Shown here in pieces: positions 55,338 through 64,000 of a DNA stretch of 64,000 nucleotides; positions within the stretch are counted from its first letter, which is position 1; each line of letters opens with the position of its first letter. Position numbers and translations under genes: made by a program. Origin of the DNA: Beta vulgaris subsp. vulgaris (Eukaryota; Streptophyta; Magnoliopsida; Caryophyllales; Amaranthaceae); NCBI RefSeq assembly GCF_026745355.1, contig NC_079202.1, forward strand, positions 31,616,702 to 31,680,701, in the 5' to 3' direction. The notes below the pieces were generated by a model. The model did not search any database and was not told where the DNA came from. It was given only the letters and a program-made list of their open reading frames with translations.

Positions 55338-56257
55338 GGTAAAGCTAAGAATGGGTATAGAATTTTCGAAATAGATTGGAGATATATGTTTGAAGATAAA
55401 AAAAAGTTGGTGAAAGGATAAAGGAAAGAAAAAACCAACATAATAATATCCAAAATGTTAGTTGACAAATGCGTTAGGCACATCCAAGTAAGCAACTAAG
55501 GACGCACAATCAAAAACTGCACGCATGAAGGACAAGAAAATGTTGCGCTTAACGCAGACAAATTACGAGGGATGCAAATGGGAAGCGCGCAACGCAGGGA
55601 TAGAACAGCGCCACGAAGCTGGTGTAGGACCCGAGGAGAAGCGTGGAACGCAAATACGCTGCGTGGAGCGCAGAATAGAAGCGTGGCGCATTGTACAAGG
55701 TAGCAGATGGAACTCTCTATTTGTGCGTGATTTTGTTCAATAGTTTTGACTCAAAAATCGATAATACGAAACAATTTATGGCACGTACACGTAAATATGC
55801 ACAAATAGGATAATAATATGCAAAGTTCTCTACCTAATATTCAGTTCTACGTTTCAACTACGGTCAGGTTTAGGTTAAGGCTGAAAGGGTACATGATTAA
55901 GATCCTCCCACACTTCGAATTTCTGCTTAAAGAGGTGGCCACGTGTAAGACGCACTCCAGTCTCAAGTCAGGAACAAGAGAACAATGTCATGGCTGGGTA
56001 GGTTTGCTTATGACTAAGATCCAACACTATCGCTCAGGATGCTTTTTGGAAGGATAAAGCGCAAATCCCTCAGGGGTGACCTCACACATAGAACATGTGT
56101 TAATGAGGCAAGGTAGATCTCCTTATGGTGGCTCAACAATAGCCATGCATGTCCAAAACAGAATATTATTCAAATGCATAAAATAAGAATGAATCGTATT
56201 TTTCAAGTTTACCCACTCATTTAAAAAAAAAAAAATCCTCCATAGAAGTCGATGAAT
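55338..56257. other. Unassigned region with a GCG/CGC motif cluster
   Basis: 55520-55690 carries repeated GCGTGGAACGCA / GCGCAACGCAGG-like words (GCG..CGC) in AT-rich DNA. A 72-codon plus-strand frame (55525-55743, MKDKKMLRLTQTNYEG) covers it and is not recognised; it is likely a by-product of the motif. 55815-56257 is non-coding as far as I can see. It may be remnant LTR or leader DNA of an unknown element. Confidence 0.35.
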
Positions 56258-56844
56258 TGTAGGCTTGAAATTTTCATCCCTTTAATGCATACACGCGGTG
56301 TGAGCGTATTTATTTGACTACCCCATTGTTAAGATTTTATTAAAAATATGTTTTGAAATCGGCAACGGTTCTTTAAAGGAAGAATCATAAACCTAATTGA
56401 ATATTGAAATAAAAGGGACATCTTAAGGACTTATCCAATGTATATTTCCCCATCATGACTCCATAAATGGTCATGAACCAAAAATTGAGTTCGGGGGTGA
56501 CGGTACAGTATAGTCAGAAACTATATTTTCCATTGCTGACCTCTACTAAATATTGATTCATTACAGATTTTATGCAAAAGAATAATCAAACTACGTTTTA
56601 AGCATCATAAAATAATTAATCTAGGTTGATCAAGAAACACATAAAAAGACTAATTTTTAGTGGTATGTTACTAGACAATCAATTTACAAGGTTCCTAGCA
56701 AGTAGTCCATGTTATCTGAATTAGTTAGAACATTTATTTAGGTCCTGATTAACAATAAATACAAGGTGATAAATACTAAAATCATGCATAAAAAATAATA
56801 CGTTAATTAAAAGAAATAAGAAATAAGAAAAGAAAGTCTTGCAG
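56258..56844 (+). repeat. Duplicated segment, copy B parts 1 and 2
   Basis: A continuous counterpart of 924-1364 plus 39249-39363. It shows the locus as it was before LINE-A, LINE-B and the nested retrotransposons: CAATTTACAAGGTTCCT (56680-56696) is followed within 25 bases by GAATTAGTTAGAACATTTAT. Non-coding. Confidence 0.9.
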
Positions 56845-57773
56845 GGACCAAACACTTCTCTTTCTCACACTCTCTCTTAATTTAAAGCTCTAACCCACAC
56901 ATTCTGTGACTCTACTTTATTTTTCTTCCATTTCTAGCAAATTGGGTTTTTTTTTGGCTACACTTTGAATCATTTCTCATGAGATTTTGCTAATTTTTAT
57001 TCCCAGATTTGTTTCCTCTAATATTTTTAGTTTTATAGAACAATACTAAGCTTTCTTACCATTTTTTAATTCCTTCTGTTATTTTGCTTTCATTTTCTCA
57101 TCATATGTTTGTTTTATGCTCTGTGACAAACTTTGGCTTTAATTTTCATGTCTTTTTTTTGTTTGGTGTAAATGAGCGAATAATAAATACAATGATGTAA
57201 ACCGGATTCGATTTCAGGTCTTGCACATTTCTCTATCCTTCTTCATTCTCTATTACTCAAACTTGAAAGTTGAAACCCGAAAAAAATATTGTAATGGGTC
57301 TTCTTTAATTAAACTCTTCATTAAATATAATCTTTATATTACTCCTTATTCATCTTTGATGCTGATAATATTGAGATCTGTTGCTAAATTCATACGGGTG
57401 AATGGTGAAATGACGAAGATAATGTTGAAGCTCGGGTAATTGTTTTATAATTTGTTTTGATGGCAAATGGTATTGATATCTAATTTCTTATGTTTTGTTT
57501 GTTCTCCCTTAATCTACATTCAATTTGTGTAGAAATTTATCATCTGAATAACTAGTCTAAACTTTTAGTTTTTCTTTGCATTCATGTGCTACAATTATTC
57601 TTTTGGGTAGTTTGGTCATCAAGGTCAGTTTTTGATATTCTCATTTTGATTTTCAGGGTATAGTTTTTCGCAAATAAAGTAAGAAGCTTTTTTCAGGAGA
57701 AAATATAATAAGACAATGACACCAATTAGTATGTTTTCGTTTTAAATTTGGTTATAAAATGTAATCTAATGTA

Positions 57774-58087
57774 CTCCCTCCGTTTCCTAAAGATCTTCCT
57801 TATTATTGTTCCTACAGATACCAAGGAGGATCCATTTGTGTGGGGTGTGGGGTGGGTAAAGTAGGAGAGAGAAAGGGTTAAGATAAATAAACAAATAAAA
57901 AGGGGATAAAGTAGGAGAGAGAAAGGGCGTAAAATTGAATTAATAATGTAATGGTGAACCATATGATAGAGACATGAGAGGGTAAAAAGGGGGAAAAATT
58001 CCAAATAAGGAATAAAGTAAAAGAGGGAAGATCTTTTAGAAACGCACTTAAACGGAAAGAGGAAAGATCTTTAGGAAACGGAGGGAG
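57774..58087. mobile_element. Stowaway MITE, 314 bp
   Basis: Inverted ends CTCCCTCCGTTTCCTAAAGA at both sides, flanked by TA (57772-57773 and 58088-58089). Non-coding interior with GGAGAGAGAAAGGG repeated. It sits in one unit of a 41-bp tandem repeat. The next unit (58105-58150) still shows the empty site AATCTAATGTAGTTCATAAT. Confidence 0.95.
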
Positions 58088-58169
58088 TAGTTCATAATAT
58101 AAGTTTGGTTATAAAATGTAATCTAATGTAGTTCATAATATAAGTTTGAGCTACATAGTAAATAAGTTA

Positions 58170-58242
58170 CTTCCTCCGTTTCGTTTTAAATGCAACAAAT
58201 GAATAATACTCCTTTGTTGCATTTAGTTCGAAACAGAGGAAG
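58170..58242. mobile_element. 73-bp Stowaway-like mini-MITE
   Basis: Almost entirely terminal inverted repeat: CTTCCTCCGTTTCG ... CGAAACAGAGGAAG, with AAATGCAACAAA paired to TTTGTTGCATTT. Flanked by TA (58168-58169 and 58243-58244). Probably a deletion derivative. Confidence 0.88.
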
Positions 58243-59062
58243 TATCTTTTTTGGAAACTTTGTTCTTGCTGGATTGTTTTTCGAAATAAGTTTTGGAGAA
58301 TTGTTCAAAATTGCAAAAATTAAATGAACCAATATAATTCATCCTCTCTTCTTTTTGAGTGATATGGTTACTCCTTCTAATTATAGTTTTTCCTATATTT
58401 TTTAAGCATATATATCTCATTAGGTTCTAACTTCTACTCCTTATTTCTTTGTGCTACTTTTTTTTTTTGAGAAGAAAAACCAAGCTAACTTTCTTTCTGC
58501 TACTTACTTTCTACTTTCTAGGCCATTTGTAAGTTGTAATGTAATGACTAATGATGATAAGTGATGTCCATTTTTTTTCCTTTGGCCACTGTCTGTTAGA
58601 AATTTTTTTTTCCTTTAAATACCATTATTTTTTTGTTATCTAAGTTGTGTTTGAAAGAACATTACTTCTTTTAATTAACAAAAAAATTATACTATCGTGC
58701 TATAATACTCTAAATTTCTTTCTCCTAAAATAACTAAAAAACAACACAATTTTTTTAGAGGGTAATATAATAGCGCGAAATAATTGGGTGGGTAGAATTG
58801 GAACAATTGATTCCTAAAAAGCATGTGACAAATAGATGAACAACTTTAAAAGACATTTGTGACAATTAATTTAAAACAATGTGTAGAGTAATCATTAGTC
58901 CATTTTAAAAGTTCTCTATTACACAATCTACATTGATTTTTTACGAGATCTATATTGTTTATAACTAAGCATTAATTAAGTCAAATTTCAAATTATACAT
59001 TTATTATTAAAAACAACCATACATTCTTTTTTTTTTTTTTACAGTCGTGCATCGCACGGGAC

Positions 59063-59691
59063 CTACATCATGAATAGGACGTTGTAACTTTAAGAAAATA
59101 AGAAAAATAAATAAATAAAATAAAGTTAGTTAATTTAGTTGATCTTTAGAAATTATATCACCGTCCGGGATTGTTAATTTGTAGGGATGTTGGAAAATTG
59201 AATATAGTATGAGTCTTCAAAAAAGATTGGTATTGAACAAGTCTAGTGTTTTATTTTTGTAAATGTACTTGGTGTTGATGATGAATTGGTATGGTATTAT
59301 GTGGACTACTAATTTAAAGTAGCAGTACTAGGAAGATTAGTGTTTAGGCGTTGACTTAGGGGGTTAGATCGGGTACTAGGAGGTAAGGTGTAAGATTAGA
59401 ATATATTAGGCGATGATGGAGTTGTATGAGTGTTGATGAGTCGGTGATGATGATTCGATGATGATGATCAGAAAGGATGATTGGAGTGGTATGATGCGTA
59501 GGTGATGTGGCGCAAAGGGGTATGTGGTGAGCGAGGTGAAGATGTCTTGTGATGGAAAATAGGAGTTGCGACACTAGATGGTGAGAGATTAGTATGACGA
59601 TGTAGGTGAGCCAGAGAGTTGAGGAATAGGCGAGAGAATTTGTTTTGTGCCGTGGAGATTATGAGTGAAACGATGAGTTGTTATATAGTAA
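59063..59691 (+). repeat. Duplicated segment, copy B parts 3 and 4
   Basis: A continuous counterpart of 39864-40162, 47108-47385 and the start of 51880-51960. It gives the empty sites of LINE-C (near 59352-59366) and of the 4.5-kb hAT element (near 59590-59600). It is broken at 59691 by a Helitron. Short ORFs here are not genes. Confidence 0.92.
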
Positions 59692-59925
59692 CTAGGTTTT
59701 AGGCCCGTGCACAATGCACGGGAACTATTTAGTATAATAAAATGTTTATATATCAGCTACAATGAAAACGTGTAAACGATTCTTACGTTAACTTGATAAA
59801 AAAAAACTCTGTGTTTAAGAGATATACACCTTTATATTAATTATAAAGTTGTTTAACATATACATGATACTGATATGTTTTGGAAGACTTCTTTTTAGTG
59901 CAAAACGAAATTTATTAAGAAGTTA

Positions 59926-60186
59926 CTTCCTCCGTTCTATTTTATATATTGCAAAATGAGATTTTTACACTATCCATTCACCATCATAACCTTTCACTAT
60001 ATATTATGATTTTTATGTCAGGAAAAATATTGTCATGTGGGGTCTTGTTAGATTCGTCTCGATATATACTTCAGAATATCAATTTTGTATAATTTTCTAA
60101 AAAGTAATTAAAGATATTAATAGTTAAAATAGTGTATTAGCAAACGTGAAAACTCAATTGTTGCAGTAGAAAAAGAACGGAGGTTG
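59926..60186. mobile_element. Stowaway-like MITE, 261 bp
   Basis: Ends CTTCCTCCGTTCTATTTT and, complement of the right end, CAACCTCCGTTCTTTTT. Flanked by TA (59924-59925 and 60187-60188). Non-coding. Imperfect inverted repeats suggest an older insertion into the Helitron. Confidence 0.82.
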
Positions 60187-60560
60187 TATAACATAGTCAT
60201 AAGCAAAGCCAACAACACCTTATGTTGAGATGCAAAGGTAAATTAATGATCTCAACTGCTTCAAAAAGGGAGAAAATTTGCACGAACTTGGTCTTATCCT
60301 AGTAACCACTTAGGGGTCAATTGTCTTAAGAAACCCTCTCCACATTAAGTCTTCATTTTTTACTCGAAATGGCCTTAAAGTGTTAGACTTCCCATGTTCT
60401 TTCTCATAAATTAGTACTATTGGCAATTTTTACTCGTGACTGAGAAATGGCTACATAAAATTAGCCATGACTAAGAACTGGTCTCGGGAGATACAAAGCT
60501 ACCATGTGATAGGGATTGTCCTTGACTTTTAACACATGGTCGAAAAAACTGTCTTTTTTG

Positions 60561-60830
60561 AAACATCATAAGAAATTTTGTTCCAACTGACGGAATAAGT
60601 ACCATATGGGGTATAAATACCTTATTCCCCGTTGCTAACTGAAATACCACAATTTCGATGATATATTGTATCATACCTTATTCCAAATTGTGTGTATTTT
60701 TTAAACATCATAAGAAAATTTTGTTCCAACTGACGGAATAAGTACCATATGGGGTATAAATACCTTATTCCCTATTGCTACCTGAAATTACCATCATTTC
60801 GATGATATATTGTATCATACCTTATTCCCC
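60561..60830. repeat. 142-bp-period local duplication
   Basis: AAACATCATAAGAAA..CCAACTGACGGAATAAGTAC and the rest to ATTGTATCATACCTTATTCC occur at 60561-60690 and 60703-60830. A third partial unit follows to about 60920. Non-coding. Confidence 0.88.
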
Positions 60831-60929
60831 GTTCCATCTGACGTAATGAGTATCATACGGGGTTTCCCACTTTACTTTTTTGCCTAAATACCTTATTCCC
60901 CGTTGCTACTTGAAATAATCCTTACTCAT

Positions 60930-62389
60930 TAGTTTCTTCCTAAAAACAATTTTAGAATATATTAAGCCACCACAATTTTAATATTAAGAATAATTTAGAA
61001 AATGATAATTTTTATAGTAAACAAATATAAATACACAATACTTGTATAATGTCTGTGTGTTATATAAGTTCTCCATATGATTTCCATTTCAATATTATCT
61101 TTTACATCAAAGAAAAAAGAAGCTGTCAAAACAAAGTGCATAGGCAAATTAACAACTTTTCTAATTCGATAACTTCTAATCTTTCAACAACAGTTTTACT
61201 GTCTTATAGACCAACTAAAATTGAATACTTATAAATCCCTCTTTTGATATATAAGCTTGATATATAATTAACTCATTTTGTTGATTCACCTTCTCAATTA
61301 GTGTCTCGAAGCTCATTAAAGAAAGCTATATTTATAATTTAAGCACATGGGCCATGTTGCACTCTCTCTGCTAATCCTTTATTTTAGAATTTTAATATAA
61401 AATGGGCCAAATTCAAAGTGTACATTTTCTTTAAAAATGATATTAATATCAAGCATAAGTTCATAAGTGGATGTATTTATATTTTTGTTTCATTTGAATG
61501 TAAGAGCGTGGAAAAATTTTGAGTGATCCTAAGGTTACCTCTTAGATACAATAAAATAATAATAGTAATATATATATATAATAAATAAATTGGAGAGAGA
61601 ACAATCATAAAATTAATGTCTGAATGTACTCTTGGCCAAGGAAATTTCAATAATTAGAGGGTTGACAACCCGTTGGATCACCTAATCATCTAAATTTTTT
61701 CGAACTTATATCGTCATAGTTTTGTCAAAATAAGTTGAAGTGAACCGACCCTTATATGTTGGTTTTCACTTTTTTACCTAATTTAATTTCTTGTTTCATA
61801 TATTGTCTCTTGTCTTACTTCTCTCACTTTAAGGGACTGTTCTCCCCAACTTATTTTCAGTTCAGTTCAATTCCTAAATTGTTATCATTACTATTAGTTA
61901 TAATTTAATTCAGTTCAGTTCAATTCAGTTCAGTTGTTTTATGGTAAAGAGAACATGCCCTATCTCAGTTTTTTTTTTTAAAAAATAAATTAGTATGTAT
62001 TGGTCGTGGATATGATTTGTTATGATGATTCATATTAGCCCACCTTAGACCACTTTGGGACTAAAGATTGAGCTATTATTGTTTTTGTTATGTAACCTCT
62101 GATCATAGTCATGGTGTGACTATTATTATTGCATTTGCATTTCCTCCTGCACGGGCTAGCATCTCATTATATTCATTACCAATAGTGAATAAGAAAAAAG
62201 AAAATTAATTAGCTGGCTAACATATTATCAGGATATCATATACTACTTGCTTCACATTTGCAATTTTTTCATTCAACCCATCACCCATGAGTTGTTTTAT
62301 AATTCTTTCATAAAGTATGATATATATAGGATGATTATGTCATATAGGAACACCGCGAAAAAGGTAAAAGAGTAAACAGAGGAAGGAAT
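60930..62389. other. Helitron interior, no gene seen
   Basis: AT-rich. It includes a short TA run near 61569 and repeated CAGTTCAGTTCAATT words near 61857-61935. I see no supported coding sequence. Confidence 0.4.
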
Positions 62390-62840
62390 GAAGAAAGAAA
62401 AAAAAAACCCACACTCAAACTCAAACCCCCTGCATAAACCATTTTTTCTTTTTTCTCTCGCTCTCCTCCAAATCCTTCGATCTCCCCATTAAAGAGAATA
62501 CTTGAATACTTCCATCTCTTCTTCCTGTCTCTATCTCATTTCTAGAGAAGTGAGAAAATTGTTAGTCACTTCAAATTATTCTCATTGGGAAATTTTAATT
62601 GTTAGGGTTTTTCGTTTCTCTCTCATCTAATGGCGGTTTTGGGGTTGGAGTTTTTCTTTCCTTCTGTTGGTTGGTTCCCAGTTGCTACTGCCGTTTTGTT
62701 GTGCAGGTTGTACGAATTGTTGTTTTGTAGGAGTTTTTCTCTCTCTCTTTTTTTTTTTACTCCAATTGATCGAATTGATACTCATTTTTGGATGAATTAC
62801 AGCAAAAATGAGCTGACTCACTCGCTCTCAACTTACTGAT
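62390..62840 (+). other. Gene-like leader and short ORF carried in the Helitron
   Basis: A CT-rich leader (62440-62620, with TTTCTCTCGCTCTCCTCC and GGGTTTTTCGTTTCTCTC) precedes ATG at 62630. The frame reads MAVLGLEFFFPSVGWFPVAT, then LCRLYELLFCRS, and stops at 62839. The leader, the TAGGG motif before the ATG and the hydrophobic start look like the 5' end of a plant gene, probably ending at an exon border near CAGGT (62704). The protein is not recognised. It lies opposite to the Helitron strand, as captured fragments often do. Confidence 0.4.
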
Positions 62841-63238
62841 TGCTCATGTCCATGGCCGATCATTTATTTTGCTTTTGGTTCGATTTTTCTCCGACCTTTG
62901 ATTATTCACCTTTTTTTTATCATAATTTTCTCTATTTGAGGATTCTCAATTTGGTGAGATGTTTTGAAATTGTGGGTATGTAATATTTAATGGGTTTACA
63001 TAATGTTTGTGAATACTTATGGTTATAGAGTTGGTATTAGTCCTTTCTTTGCCTAAATTATAGCAATTATAAAACAATCAATTTCCTAATTAGTGGATAT
63101 AAAACCGGTAACTATTGGATAAAAAAAAACTTCTCATAAAATGATCTAGAAAAATTGTTGAACATCCTTCAGCACAGGCATGTATCTCAAAGAAAAAAAA
63201 AGAGAGAAAAAGAGTAAAACATCTTTGCATGCATGTGT

Positions 63239-63429
63239 ATATACTTGCACGGATTTATAATATAATCATTCAATTGTGTGTAACTAAATTTCCTTAAAGA
63301 ATTTTAAAAAAAATCAATGAAATCATTTTAATAGGATTGACACGTGGCTTTGAATTGTGTATATATTCTTGCACGGATTTATAATACGGTCATTCAATTG
63401 TGTGTAACTAAATTTTCTTAAACAATTTC
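63239..63429. repeat. Local direct repeat, about 120-bp offset
   Basis: CTTGCACGGATTTATAATA and CATTCAATTGTGTGTAACTA occur at 63245-63300 and 63368-63410, with GACACGTGGC between. It lies near the Helitron 5' end. Non-coding. Confidence 0.85.
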
Positions 63430-63809
63430 AGTATCAAATCTAAAATCATCCTGCAAATATTTTTCAACTTCAAAAAGAGTAGCTGAATGGAATATTTGAC
63501 AGGAAAGGAAAAACCTTGGAAGATTTGTTTAAGTGGAGATTTCCTTCCAGTGAGGAATCTTACTTTTACAGCCCAAAATCACGGATATATCTTCAACTTA
63601 AGGAAATTGGAGGTTTCCTAAAACATTCAATGACTGATTTTCAAATTTTGGGAAACTAATAATAAAGGAATCAAACATAATCATTTTAATGGAATGTGAC
63701 ACGTGGCATCTATTTCATTGCTCTATGAATGTGGGGTGAATTGTGAGAGCAGAATTTCTATGAGACTGCCACGTAGGCTAATTTTTTCTTGCTTTAATAT
63801 TATATATGA

Positions 63810-64000
63810 TAATAGTATAGGTAGGTTTAGTTAGTTGTATTGTAATAGGTTTAAGAAAGTTAGTAGGTCTTTAAAAGATTTTAGAAAAGAGTAAGTAAGA
63901 GATATTTAAAAACACTTTCGAAAAAGATTATTTTCATGAAAGATATTTTTGAAACACTTTGGGAAAAGATTATTTTTATAAAAACTAATCAATAAAATTA
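63810..64000 (+). repeat. Duplicated segment, copy B part 5
   Basis: Homologous to 51960-52150 (GTATAGGTAGGTTTAG, GTTGTATTGTAATAGGTTTA, AAAAACTAATCAATA). It runs to the window edge, so the end of the repeat is not reached. Confidence 0.9.

Larger units (their letters stand above)
56845..59062. mobile_element. 2.2-kb insertion of unclear type in copy B
   Basis: Absent from copy A; compared with A about 55 bases of target are missing here. The left part (56845-57000) is CT-rich like a plant 5' leader, and a splice-acceptor-like TTTCAG lies at 57214. A 72-codon frame (57221-57439) ends with MTKIMLKLG before GGGTAATT, like an exon and donor site. The right end has a T run and the hairpin CGTGC-ATC-GCACG (59045-59057) but no CTAG end. 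It may be a rearranged Helitron carrying gene pieces. Two Stowaway-like MITEs lie within. Confidence 0.45.
59692..63809 (-). mobile_element. Helitron, 4.1 kb, non-autonomous
   Basis: In minus orientation it begins TCATATATAATATTAAAGCA (complement of the right end). It ends with the hairpin CCCGTGCATTGTGCACGGG (complement of 59704-59722), an 8-base spacer and CTAG (59692-59695). The flanks are A (59691) and T (63810). Copy A at 51960 lacks the insert (small indel at the site). No Rep/helicase frame is visible. The interior contains a MITE, local duplications and a gene-like leader at 62390-62840. Confidence 0.82.

Noticed and set aside
59041..59066. Helitron 3' end in plus orientation
   Set aside because: A hairpin is present, but the following bases read CTAC, not CTRR, and the spacing is too short. 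Left as an open question.

Overview
This is an AT-rich stretch of flowering-plant nuclear DNA, most likely eudicot. The evidence is the mix of L1 LINEs with DUF4283-type ORF1, SIRE-type Copia with an env-like ORF, a Tekay-type chromovirus, an Athila-type Gypsy, Stowaway MITEs, a CACTA element, hAT elements, Helitrons and a tRNA-derived SINE. I recognise no intact host gene, rRNA gene or tRNA gene. Almost every coding stretch is a decayed transposable-element gene. I cannot name the species from sequence alone.

Layout. 1-923 is the 3' end of a dead Copia pol. 924-1364 begins a repeat called copy A here. A 5'-truncated L1 (LINE-A, 1365-6376, +) sits in it between 17-bp target-site duplications. 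LINE-A itself carries a 405-bp hAT MITE (3139-3543). A second L1 (LINE-B, minus strand) follows at 6394-9116 and resumes at 38286-39210. It was split by a SIRE-type Copia (9117-38285, minus). The SIRE pol was split by a Tekay-type Gypsy (14366-35660, +, 5-bp duplication acttt). The Tekay RNase H was in turn split by an Athila-type Gypsy (19293-30778, minus). The nest is therefore host repeat > LINE-B > SIRE > Tekay > Athila.

39211-40162 returns to copy A, which holds a 220-bp tandem duplication and a Stowaway MITE (39599-39828). A near full-length L1 with a C-terminal RNase H (LINE-C, 40163-47107, +) is inserted next. Copy A resumes at 47108-47385, is broken by a 4.5-kb hAT element (47386-51879, with a 520-bp Helitron inside), and ends near 52150.

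52151-56257 holds unassigned sequence, a degenerate tandem repeat invaded by a 1.3-kb CACTA element (53126-54447), and a 203-bp SINE (55118-55320). Copy B, a diverged second version of copy A, starts at 56258 and runs to the window end. It is interrupted by a 2.2-kb insertion of unclear type (56845-59062, with two Stowaway-like MITEs) and a 4.1-kb Helitron (59692-63809, minus). Copies A and B act as empty sites for each other, so insertion ends and duplications can be read almost base by base.

The least expected structure is in the Tekay LTRs. About ten small inverted repeats share one core (GGCGGTATGGTCC-like), while their stems differ from unit to unit yet still pair. The array is present in both LTRs. 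The same LTRs carry a CpG-rich TCGCGA cluster. The Athila element carries two arrays of a quasi-palindrome, GGTGCGGGCGCACC.
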